NCBI GenBank assembly: GCA_030635805.1
Contig: DAOVYC010000011.1
Span: 1-9,977 of the forward strand
Length of the DNA: 9,977 bases
From: a bacterium
GTDB taxonomy: Bacteria; Patescibacteriota; Gracilibacteria; JAUYGZ01; DAOVYC01
Direction of reading: 5' to 3'
Made by a program: the position numbers and the translations under genes. Of this stretch, positions 1 to 6,139 are shown one piece after another; the stretch's first letter is position 1; each line of letters opens with the position of its first letter. The notes beneath the pieces were generated by a model that worked only from the letters and a program-made list of their open reading frames with translations, ran no database searches and was not told where the DNA came from.

Positions 1-116
1 ACAGAATAAAAGATTAAAGAAAAAAAATCCCGCTTTAATCAGTTATCAGACAGTATTTCAGTTTGTTTGTCTACAGTTAACAAGAAATTTCTTTATGGTC
101 TTGAGGGTTTATTTCT

Positions 117-122
117 TATAAT
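117..122 (+). promoter_or_regulatory. Possible -10 element for the Cys-rich repeat protein gene
   Basis: A perfect TATAAT lies about 20 bases before the ATG at 142, which would give a leader of roughly a dozen bases. No convincing -35 hexamer sits 16-18 bases upstream. In an AT-rich leader a chance match is possible. If real, it favours the ATG at 142 over the TTG at 67, because transcription would start after the TTG. Confidence 0.35.
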
Positions 123-141
123 AAACGTAGTAATAATATAT

Positions 142-1572
142 ATGGTTCGAGGATTTAAGTTGTTGTCTCTGGTTCTGTTTTTGGGTGTTTTTGTTGCGGG
201 GGTGATAGTTTTTGGCTTAAGGCAGTCTTCTTTTGCGCAAAGTACTACCACAACTACAGCGGTGACGGCTCAGACCATAAAGGCGATAGCTTATAATAAA
301 ATGATGGGGGATATTTCATGTACCCTTGTTTGGGATGGGGGGGAGGAGATAGAAGGAGAATGTACCAATGCTCAATTTGGTAAAATAATTGTTGAAAAAG
401 ATAAGGCTATGGTTGTCTGGGGAGGTGATAACTATTATCTTAAAGGTTATGGTGAAATTCAGCCGACACTTGGTAATATGGACACCGATTATGAGGATTA
501 TGTGTATTTTAATGATTACGGCGGAGAGGTTGCCAAAATTATTTATGATAATGGTGAATATAAAATTACCGGCAGTTGGCATAACGTTATAATAGGAGAA
601 ATTTTTTTTATAGATCTTTCTGCAATAGTATGCGGGGATGGTGATTTGGCTATAAATGAACAATGTGATGATAAAAATACGAATAATGGTGATGGGTGTG
701 ATGATAGCTGTGAGATTGAGGATGGCTGGGAGTGTGATGGCGGATCTCCGACGCAGTGTTTTCAGATACCGGCGTGTGGGGATGGTGATTTACTTGTAGT
801 TGAAAATGGTGATTTACTTGTAGATGAAGAATGTGATGATAAAAATACGAATAATGGTGACGGATGCAGTGATAATTGTGAGATTGAGGATGGCTGGGAA
901 TGTGATGGAGGATCTCCAACATTATGCTCTCAGAAGGTACCAGCATGTGGAGACGGGATAGTGGGTAATACGTATACGGGGTTTGGATATTTTGGGTACG
1001 GGGGAGATTCAAAAGGTGAAGAATGTGATGATAAAAATACAAATAATGGTGACGGATGCAGTGATAATTGTTTAACGGAAGATGGATTCTTTTGTAGCGG
1101 GCAGCCGTCTGTATGTCTGGTTACGAATTTGCAGGGAAATCCGGCAACACCAAGGGTTAATTTTCCCACAGTATTTGTGCTGAAAGATAGTGATAAGTGG
1201 GTTGTGATTGATGAGTACGAATTTATTTTACCGGGCTATGAGCTGTTGAGTGCCAGTTGGATAAAATATGATTCAGAAAATAAGGTGTTTTCTATTGATG
1301 GCCTTCCAGATGATTCTTTAATGGGTAATTATTTGTTTACGGTTCGAAACATATCTGACAGAAAGGCTTATAATGCGGGAATACGGGTGGCTGATGCGGC
1401 GGATCTTCTTGATTCGGAAGGCGAGCCGGATGATTTAATTAAGATTAATTTAATTAATACGGTTCTTTCCGCGGGTTCAGGAGAAGATCCTGTCGGGCTG
1501 GGAGGAAATTCAAAGATTGAACAAATTGCTCTTCTGCTTTCTGTTTTTAATGTCTTGGAAAATCTTGAATAA
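142..1572 (+). CDS. Exported protein with three DUF4215-type Cys-rich repeats
   Basis: Predicted secreted or surface protein of 476 residues. I chose the ATG at 142 because it opens directly into a signal peptide (positive n-region VRGFK, a hydrophobic run, then a likely cleavage near SSFAQS). The frame is open back to a TTG at 67, but that start would bury the signal behind 25 residues. After a Thr-rich stretch comes an unrecognised region (about 40-160) with one Cys pair. Three disulfide-type repeats of the DUF4215/TIGR02232 'Myxococcus cysteine-rich repeat' kind follow at about 164-206, 212-262 and 269-325. Each has CGDG, then CDDKNTNNGDGC, then a Cys-containing tail ending in a GxPxxC-like element. 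Residues about 339-420 resemble a cadherin-like/putative Ig domain (pattern SWIKYDSENKVFSIDGLPDD followed by a GNYLFTV strand). The tail is acidic, with no obvious anchor. The SLH protein starts 29 bases downstream, suggesting co-expression. The repeats are known in extracellular proteins; the ligand is unknown. Confidence 0.85.
   Translation: MVRGFKLLSLVLFLGVFVAGVIVFGLRQSSFAQSTTTTTAVTAQTIKAIAYNKMMGDISCTLVWDGGEEIEGECTNAQFGKIIVEKDKAMVVWGGDNYYLKGYGEIQPTLGNMDTDYEDYVYFNDYGGEVAKIIYDNGEYKITGSWHNVIIGEIFFIDLSAIVCGDGDLAINEQCDDKNTNNGDGCDDSCEIEDGWECDGGSPTQCFQIPACGDGDLLVVENGDLLVDEECDDKNTNNGDGCSDNCEIEDGWECDGGSPTLCSQKVPACGDGIVGNTYTGFGYFGYGGDSKGEECDDKNTNNGDGCSDNCLTEDGFFCSGQPSVCLVTNLQGNPATPRVNFPTVFVLKDSDKWVVIDEYEFILPGYELLSASWIKYDSENKVFSIDGLPDDSLMGNYLFTVRNISDRKAYNAGIRVADAADLLDSEGEPDDLIKINLINTVLSAGSGEDPVGLGGNSKIEQIALLLSVFNVLENLE
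784..831 (+). repeat. 24-bp in-frame tandem duplication inside Cys repeat 2
   Basis: Two adjacent 24-base units (784-807 and 808-831) share the first 16 bases exactly (ggtgatttacttgtag) and match at 21 of 24 positions. They encode GDLLVVEN then GDLLVDEE, lengthening the loop between the first Cys and the CDDKN motif of repeat 2 by eight residues. Confidence 0.9.
826..1071 (+). repeat. Near-identical 54-bp direct repeats within the Cys-rich protein gene
   Basis: Bases 826-879 and 1018-1071 are the same at 53 of 54 positions, and a more diverged copy lies around 660-713. They encode the core ECDDKNTNNGDGCSDNC. Identity this high at DNA level, including third positions, points to recent duplication or gene conversion rather than protein-level selection alone. 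Confidence 0.9.
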
Positions 1573-1601
1573 GGTGCGGATTTATTTTTAATTGCCGGCT
1601 T

Positions 1602-2831
1602 GTGACTATTCGAAAGTTTTATATATCGTTGTTAATTTTTATTCTTCTTCTCGCCGGGGCGTATTTTGTTTCGCCGTACTCCCCTCTTTTTAAAGGACAA
1701 ATCATAGGAGTATTGGAATCGACAAATGTGATTGATAATAATATCAATGCTTATGTGACTACAAACGCACAGGGTGTTGTATCTGTTGATCAGGATATAG
1801 AGATGAGAGTGTATGCCATGGCGCCTGCCGAGATCCTGGCTACTTCTGTTTATCTTCAATACGATCCTGCATATCTAACCATTACGGAGAATAGTATTCT
1901 GCTCTCATCAGATTTTTCAATAGTTATTGAGCAAAAATCCGTTACAGACGGAATTATTTCTTTTTCTATTGCGAGTGTATTGCCGGTTGCTCTTTCCGCC
2001 GACGAGCCTATTGCAACTATCACAGCACATACGGTCAAGATGGGCACAACAGGTGTTCGTGTTTTAAAAAATGAAAAATATGAAACAAGCTTGTGGGGTG
2101 CTGATTATCCTTCAAGAAATTTTCTTGCGGAGGCAATTGAGGGAAAGCTTGGGATTTTAACCATTTCCAATCCGGTAATTGCCGGAGGGGGAGGTAGTAG
2201 TGGAGGCGGTGGTGGAGTCCGTCGAGTTGTTACTCAACCCACAGGAGATGATTCATGTTTTGCAGATACAGAGGGTCATCCTTACGGGGAAGAGATTTTT
2301 TGCATAGTTAAAAGGGCCGGAATATTCAAGGGCTATCCAGACGGAACCTTTGGAGCGACTAACAATATTAATCGAGCCGAGATGGCGACAGTGCTCGCTC
2401 GCAGCCTGATGTCGGAAGATCAAATTTCAACAAGATTTACCCAGGCAACGGGAATGCATTCTGTTGCCGAATTAATATTCCCGGATATTGAACTTGAACA
2501 ATGGTTTGCAAAATATATATATGCCGCCAGACAACTTGGTCTTGTGGAGGGGCATGAGGATGGAACATATAAACCGTCCAATGATGTAAATTATGTGGAG
2601 GCGGTAAAGATGATTGTTTCTTTTGCGGCCGAAAAGAATCCGGAAATTAAATCTCTTCTTCAAGAAGAATTAGGTTTCGGAGAGAGTCTTTGGTACATGC
2701 CTTATCTTCGTGTTGCCCAGACATTTGAACTTATAACCGGTCAGCCTATGGCACTCTTGAGGGCAAACCCGGGGGGGGCGGCGAAGCGGGAGTGGGTGGC
2801 GTTTATGATTGCGAATATACCGGGGCTGTAA
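1602..2831 (+). CDS. Exported cohesin-like / SLH-domain surface protein
   Basis: Predicted cell-surface protein of 409 residues. The GTG at 1602 gives a signal peptide (TIRKF, then a hydrophobic segment to about residue 24), and no earlier ATG/GTG/TTG in frame is seen. Residues about 45-190 look like a cohesin-type beta-sandwich: alternating strands with the characteristic VYLQYDPAYLTI element, followed by a GIISFSIA strand. A Gly/Ser linker follows (195-205). Three S-layer homology motifs end the protein: about 219-270 (GIFKGYPDGTF, then NRAEMATVLAR), 293-344 (FPDIELEQWF, GLVEGHEDGTYKPS) and a divergent 365-409 (LWYMPYLRVAQ, then AKREWVAFMI). In other bacteria SLH triplets bind secondary wall polymers and hold proteins at the surface. 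In this organism that role is inferred. Cys219 and Cys234 in the first motif could form a disulfide. It probably shares a transcript with the Cys-repeat gene and ends at the terminator at 2863-2892. The SLH call is firm; the cohesin-like call is from pattern only. Confidence 0.85.
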   Translation: MTIRKFYISLLIFILLLAGAYFVSPYSPLFKGQIIGVLESTNVIDNNINAYVTTNAQGVVSVDQDIEMRVYAMAPAEILATSVYLQYDPAYLTITENSILLSSDFSIVIEQKSVTDGIISFSIASVLPVALSADEPIATITAHTVKMGTTGVRVLKNEKYETSLWGADYPSRNFLAEAIEGKLGILTISNPVIAGGGGSSGGGGGVRRVVTQPTGDDSCFADTEGHPYGEEIFCIVKRAGIFKGYPDGTFGATNNINRAEMATVLARSLMSEDQISTRFTQATGMHSVAELIFPDIELEQWFAKYIYAARQLGLVEGHEDGTYKPSNDVNYVEAVKMIVSFAAEKNPEIKSLLQEELGFGESLWYMPYLRVAQTFELITGQPMALLRANPGGAAKREWVAFMIANIPGL

Positions 2832-2864
2832 CAGAATTACGAATTAACAATTACGAATTACAAA
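2829..2864 (+). repeat. Spacer repeat built on AATTACGAATTA
   Basis: Starts in the stop codon of the SLH gene. It contains AATTACGAATTA at 2835-2846 and again at 2849-2860, 14 bases apart. The whole 36-base segment matches 9272-9307, inside the FemAB-like reading frame, at 32 of 36 positions. It looks like a short dispersed repeat of this genome; I know of no assigned function. Confidence 0.75.
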
Positions 2865-2892
2865 AAACACCTACCACTTGGTAGATGTTTTT
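2863..2892. terminator. Bidirectional intrinsic terminator between the SLH gene and rnpB
   Basis: Inverted repeat with the core CTACC-ACTT-GGTAG (2871-2884). It is extended outward past one C/A mismatch by ACA/TGT and flanked by an A-run on the left and a T-run on the right. Read on the plus strand it ends in TTTTT after the SLH gene. Read on the minus strand it ends in TTTTTT just after the 3' end of rnpB. It can therefore serve both converging transcripts. Confidence 0.85.
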
Positions 2893-2895
2893 AAT

Positions 2896-3353
2896 GCTCT
2901 ATGGAAATCATAAGCCGGATCCTGTCTAGTTGGTCATCTATCTGGTCTCGCAATTACTTGCGAGATCGAGCGGTGGGCAGATTGGTAAGAGAAAGCGCTT
3001 ATAAATCCTCTCTGCCATTTCCACCTTGCACCGGATGGGGTTTACCAGTTTCCTCCCGCAGGGCGGGAGGATCTCGTGAGTAGCGGTGGCGCAAATTATA
3101 GGGTTTCCCCTACATCATTACACGTAACATCTCACGACTTTTCACGTTTCCCCTTCGACCCTTCAGTTAAATTCAGGGTCGTTATGAGTTAATTGAATAA
3201 CGATAAACTCAGGGTAGTATAGTCTCTGTGGTACTTTCCGTACCTGAGCCTTATTAGGCACTCAGGCCAAGGCCGTTAGCCTTCATCCTGCTTTCCCGGT
3301 GTCCGGACTTTCCTTCCCGATTTAAATCGGGACGACCAATCATTCCAAAGAGC
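2896..3353 (-). ncRNA. rnpB: RNase P RNA (catalytic subunit)
   Basis: Ribozyme that removes 5' leaders from precursor tRNAs. Read on the minus strand, the conserved 5' core GGAAAGTCCGGAC (P4) and the 3' core ACAGGATCCGGCTTATG are both present. So is the central ACCACAGAGACTATAC stretch and the L15 region GGTAAACCCCATCCGGTGC, which pairs with tRNA CCA ends. P1 closes the molecule (GCTCT...TGGAA with TTCCA...AGAGC), and P2 pairs TTGGTC with GACCAA. These set the ends at about 3353 and 2896, giving roughly 458 nt, longer than the 377-nt E. coli RNA. Clear peripheral hairpins lie at 3315-3332 (P3 position, an 18-base perfect palindrome), 3052-3070 (CCTCCCGC/GCGGGAGG) and 2946-2965 (TCTCGCAA/TTGCGAGA with a GTAA loop on the RNA strand, P19 position). 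A promoter at 3360-3387 and the terminator at 2863-2892 frame it exactly. Confidence 0.96.
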
Positions 3354-3359
3354 TTACAA

Positions 3360-3387
3360 ATTTTACGGTAATAAGATAATATGTCAA
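3360..3387 (-). promoter_or_regulatory. Sigma-70-type promoter of rnpB
   Basis: On the minus strand, a perfect -35 TTGACA (3387-3382) is followed by a 16-base spacer and a -10 TAAAAT (3365-3360). Six bases further is the G at 3353 that begins helix P1, so promoter and RNA structure agree on the 5' end. On the opposite strand, TTACAA (3354-3359), a 17-base spacer and TAATAT (3377-3382) form a weak candidate promoter for the sugar transferase gene. The two would overlap. Confidence 0.8.
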
Positions 3388-3393
3388 TGAAAG

Positions 3394-3421
3394 GTAAAAG
3401 GAAAAAAGTAAAAGGAAAAAA
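3394..3421 (+). repeat. Two tandem copies of a 14-bp A-rich unit
   Basis: GTAAAAGGAAAAAA occurs at 3394-3407 and again, identically, at 3408-3421, between the rnpB promoter and the sugar transferase start. It is one of several short A-rich tandem repeats in the spacers of this window. Confidence 0.85.
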
Positions 3422-3447
3422 CAGATAAACAAGTTAAGAAGCTCGTC

Positions 3448-4851
3448 ATGAAACGCAGTGAAATAATTTTCGGTATTATCAGAATTCCAATTGATCTTTG
3501 TATGACGATTTTGGCGTTTTTGACTGCCTATTATCTTCGTATGACGGATGCTCTTTATTTTCTTTTTGGAGCCCCCACGGGCGATATAGAGCCCTTAAAT
3601 ATCTATTTTAAATTTGCTGTTTTTGCGGTGTTTATTCTTCTGGCTATTTTCGCTTTTGAGGGGATGTATTCCCTCAAGTCCACTTTTAGATTCAAAAGGG
3701 AAGCTAGAAAAACAGTGGTTTTGTGTGCGACCTGGTTCATGGTTCTTATTGCCTACTTTTTTGTAATGAGAATTCAATTTTTCTCTCGTTTAATACTTGG
3801 ATATACCTTTGTTCTTACGATATTTTTTATTATTCTTTCCAGAATTATTTTACGAGTAATCCAGAGATTTACACTTTCCAGAAACATCGGGAAGAGAAGG
3901 GCGGTTTTTATTGGTAACAACAAAATTACAGAAGATCTTTATTATCTATTCACTAAAAATCCTTCTTACAAAGTTCTGGGGTTGATTACCAATGAGTCGA
4001 GCAAGTTGAGGGTGATGGGGAAAATGGAAGATCTGGAAAAAATTCTGAAAGAGAAAAATATTGATGAGGTGATTCAAACTCAATCAAATCTTTCCGAAAA
4101 AACATCGATAGATGTTTTGGAGGCTTGCCGGGTTCATCATGTGACCTATCGTTTTGTGCCGGATCTTTTGGAGGTACAAAGGGCCAATGTAGAGCTTAAT
4201 TTTCATAAAGGAATTCCGGTTATTGCCCTTAAAGAAACCTCTCTTGATGCCTGGGGCAGAGTGGGTAAGAGGGTTTTTGATCTCCTGGTTGCTTTGATTT
4301 TTATCATTATTCTCTCCCCTCTTTTTGTTGTTGTTTCCATTTTGATTAAGCTTGATTCCAGAGGATCAATTTTTTATAAGAGCAAGCGAGTCAGTACTAA
4401 GGGGCGAACCTTTGAAGTTTATAAATTTCGATCAATGGTGGTGGACGCGGAAGAGAAGAAAAAGGATTTAATTCATCTGAATCATAGAACGGGACCTCTT
4501 TTTAAAATTAAGGATGATCCTCGAATTACAAAGCTGGGTAAATTTATCCGTAAGACATCCATTGATGAACTTCCTCAGTTTTTTAATGTTCTTAAGGGAA
4601 ACATGAGCCTGGTTGGTCCTCGTCCTCATCTGCCAGATGAGGTGGCTCAGTATAAAAGACATCATCAAAGGGTGCTGGCTATAAAACCGGGGATCACGGG
4701 GATGGCTCAGATTTCAGGGCGAAGTGATTTGGATTTTGAAGAAGAGGTAAAACTGGATACCTATTACATAGAAAACTGGTCTTTGCTCTTGGATATTATT
4801 ATTCTTCTAAAGACCGTGCCGGCGGTTTTGCGCGGGAAGTCGGCGGATTAA
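3448..4851 (+). CDS. Polyprenyl-phosphate sugar-1-phosphate transferase (WbaP/WcaJ-type)
   Basis: Membrane enzyme of 467 residues expected to move a sugar-1-phosphate from a nucleotide sugar to undecaprenyl phosphate, the first step in building a lipid-linked exopolysaccharide or surface glycan. The order is standard for the long form of the family: hydrophobic segments at about 10-30, 53-70, 88-107 and 113-135; a cytoplasmic Rossmann-like region (about 150-262, starting RAVFIGNN); then the catalytic 'bacterial sugar transferase' domain (273-467). The latter has KRVFDLLVALIF as its membrane-dipping helix, KFRSM at 326-330, the catalytic Asp-Glu pair in SIDELPQFFNVLKGN (D373, E374), SLVGPRP ending at 393 and KPGITGMAQISGR at 413-425. 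No key residue is missing. Which sugar it uses cannot be read from sequence. AAGAAG about 10 bases before the ATG is a weak ribosome site. No glycosyltransferase cluster accompanies it here. Its stop codon is one base from the stop of the convergent RlpA-like gene. Confidence 0.93.
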   Translation: MKRSEIIFGIIRIPIDLCMTILAFLTAYYLRMTDALYFLFGAPTGDIEPLNIYFKFAVFAVFILLAIFAFEGMYSLKSTFRFKREARKTVVLCATWFMVLIAYFFVMRIQFFSRLILGYTFVLTIFFIILSRIILRVIQRFTLSRNIGKRRAVFIGNNKITEDLYYLFTKNPSYKVLGLITNESSKLRVMGKMEDLEKILKEKNIDEVIQTQSNLSEKTSIDVLEACRVHHVTYRFVPDLLEVQRANVELNFHKGIPVIALKETSLDAWGRVGKRVFDLLVALIFIIILSPLFVVVSILIKLDSRGSIFYKSKRVSTKGRTFEVYKFRSMVVDAEEKKKDLIHLNHRTGPLFKIKDDPRITKLGKFIRKTSIDELPQFFNVLKGNMSLVGPRPHLPDEVAQYKRHHQRVLAIKPGITGMAQISGRSDLDFEEEVKLDTYYIENWSLLLDIIILLKTVPAVLRGKSAD

Positions 4852-4852
4852 A

Positions 4853-6016
4853 CTAAGGTATGATGTAGAGTTCGACTGGAGCGATGCCGCGGGAGAGATT
4901 GGCCCAGTCACCACCATAAAGCTGGGCGAAGGCTTCTTTGGAGAGGTCAATAACACGATCTTGTTTGCCGTATGGTCCGCGATCGTTGATGCGAACGACA
5001 ACATTCATTTTAGTGTCGGTATTGTGAACCCGGACGTTGGTTCCAATGGGTAAAGTTCTGTGAGCCGCGGTCATTTTTTCATTGGAAAAAATTTCTCCGT
5101 TGGCAGTTGAGCGACCATTAAAAATGTAGGAGTAATAGGTGGCAAGTCCGGTTTGGAAAGCGGTAAATTCGGCGTTTTCGGTTCGTAATCTATTTCTTTG
5201 AACCCGACTTAAACGTTTGCTTGTTTCTTGTAATTTTTTAATCTCTTCCAGAATTTCGGGATTGTTTGATTCTTCATATTCTTTTCTGAGCTGAATAATT
5301 TCTCTCCTTGTTTTTATAATATTGGAGATTTTTTTGGGTGTTTCCGATTCTTTTATTTTTTCGGCATCACTTTTTGGAGGAAGGTATTTTTTTTCAGTTT
5401 CATCAGGGGTAATCTTATCAAGAACAACGATCTCCACCCGTGTCCCTGTTTTTTGTATTTCTTCCAGAATGTCCCAGTTGTTGTTGAACAGATTCTTTAC
5501 AAGAGCGGTTTTACTAAGGACAAGGGGGCAATCTTTAAGTTTACCCGGCTGATTGTCTTGAATAGTGGCAGTAAATTCTTCGCCGGTAACATGACTTTTG
5601 ATTTTGATCCTGGTCCCGATTGGCAAGCTGGAGTGAGCGGCAACAATATCCGCGTTTCTAAATTTTTTACCATTAGCCATGGTGCGACCGTTGTCTTTGA
5701 CGGAGAAATAAGTAGCAAGAATATTTTTTTGTTTTTCTTTTTGCTCTTCATCTTCACTCTGCTTTTCTTGAACTTCTTTTATCTGAAGGCGCCTTTCTTT
5801 TAGAAGCTTGTTGATTATTTTTTTTAGTTCCGAGTCTTTTGAGTCCTGGTATTCTTGTCGAAGATTTTTTATTTCCTGGTCCAGATTTTCTTTATCGATA
5901 CTCTCCAGATTAATGCGAACAGAACCGCCTTTCATGGTGTAGGTGTAAGCGTGGGCGGGGGGGCTCAAGAACGTAAGGAAGGTGAGGAGAATGAGGAGCG
6001 TAAGGATGGGCTTCAT
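4853..6016 (-). CDS. Exported RlpA-like protein with two double-psi beta-barrel domains
   Basis: Exported protein of 387 residues. RlpA proteins of other bacteria are septal lytic transglycosylases acting on peptide-free glycan strands. I chose the ATG at 6016: it opens on a signal peptide (MKPILTLLILLTFLTFL) with a signal-peptidase site at AHA (residue 23). The frame also reaches a TTG at 6028, but that lies in an A-rich spacer repeat. The mature protein is a duplicated unit: coiled coil 1 (about 41-96), barrel 1 (99-199), coiled coil 2 (217-277), barrel 2 (290-385). Barrel 2 is canonical: LATYYSYIFNGRSTANGE, TAAHRTLPIGT with His319, and RINDRGPYGK with Asp345, then IDLS. Barrel 1 is divergent (DNGRTMANG, AAHSSLPIGT, QDNQPGK) but keeps the equivalent His128 and Asp154 at the same 26-residue spacing. 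There is no SPOR domain and no lipobox. A role in wall remodelling or division is likely for barrel 2; barrel 1 may be active or structural. Confidence 0.9.
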   Translation of the reverse strand: MKPILTLLILLTFLTFLSPPAHAYTYTMKGGSVRINLESIDKENLDQEIKNLRQEYQDSKDSELKKIINKLLKERRLQIKEVQEKQSEDEEQKEKQKNILATYFSVKDNGRTMANGKKFRNADIVAAHSSLPIGTRIKIKSHVTGEEFTATIQDNQPGKLKDCPLVLSKTALVKNLFNNNWDILEEIQKTGTRVEIVVLDKITPDETEKKYLPPKSDAEKIKESETPKKISNIIKTRREIIQLRKEYEESNNPEILEEIKKLQETSKRLSRVQRNRLRTENAEFTAFQTGLATYYSYIFNGRSTANGEIFSNEKMTAAHRTLPIGTNVRVHNTDTKMNVVVRINDRGPYGKQDRVIDLSKEAFAQLYGGDWANLSRGIAPVELYIIP

Positions 6017-6023
6017 TACAAAA

Positions 6024-6050
6024 TTCAAGATTACAAGATTAGAAAATTAC
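6024..6050 (+). repeat. Dispersed A-rich spacer repeat (copy 1)
   Basis: A 27-base segment built from ATTCAAGATTACAAGATTAG. It matches 8999-9025, the gap between the DUF4012 and FemAB-like genes, at 25 of 27 positions. It lies just upstream of the RlpA-like start codon and carries no recognisable ribosome site. Confidence 0.75.
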
Positions 6051-6053
6051 CAC

Positions 6054-6108
6054 CCCGCCTCAGGCGGGGGATCCCGCTACATAAAAGAAAAAATATAGAA
6101 GCGGGACA
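6054..6108. repeat. Hairpin-forming inverted repeats in the gdpd-rlpA spacer
   Basis: CCCCGCC-TCA-GGCGGGG (6054-6070) is a perfect 7-bp stem with a 3-base loop. Next to it, TCCCGCT (6072-6078) is complementary to AGCGGGA (6100-6106, give or take two bases) across an A-rich stretch. No T-run follows the first hairpin on either strand, so it is not a clear terminator. It could act in RNA stability or be a dispersed palindromic repeat. Confidence 0.55.
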
Positions 6109-6112
6109 AAAT

Positions 6113-6139
6113 TACAAAATCAGGGTATCAGATTTTGTA
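6113..6139 (-). terminator. Possible weak terminator overlapping the gdpd stop codon
   Basis: TACAAAATC (6113-6121) and GATTTTGTA (6131-6139) form a perfect 9-bp inverted repeat with a 9-base loop. On the minus strand it is followed by ATTTTGT. The stem is AT-rich and starts inside the last codons of the phosphodiesterase gene. It may equally be another A-rich spacer repeat. Confidence 0.35.

Noticed and set aside
12..40. GATTAAAG...CTTTAATC inverted repeat near the window start
   Set aside because: It is eight AT-rich pairs around a 13-base loop with no T-run. It is too weak to call a terminator, and the upstream gene is not in view.
67..141. TTG start at 67 extending the Cys-repeat protein by 25 residues
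   Set aside because: It would place 25 residues before an otherwise well-formed signal peptide, and a TATAAT lies downstream of it. The ATG at 142 explains the sequence better.
784..1071. Direct repeats considered as a CRISPR-like array
   Set aside because: The copies are in frame, encode a known Cys-repeat core and have unequal, coding spacers. They are protein repeats.
2901..3083. 60-codon plus-strand open frame
   Set aside because: It lies wholly inside the antisense strand of rnpB, whose conserved cores and helices fully explain the sequence.
6017..6028. TTG start at 6028 for the RlpA-like gene
   Set aside because: It adds only four residues, read from an A-rich spacer repeat. The ATG at 6016 begins the signal peptide directly.
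6126..6130. Recoded TGA (genetic code 25) suggested by the TGA ending gdpd
   Set aside because: The TGA falls at the expected C-terminus of the family, and other genes here have no internal in-frame TGA. The standard bacterial code fits.
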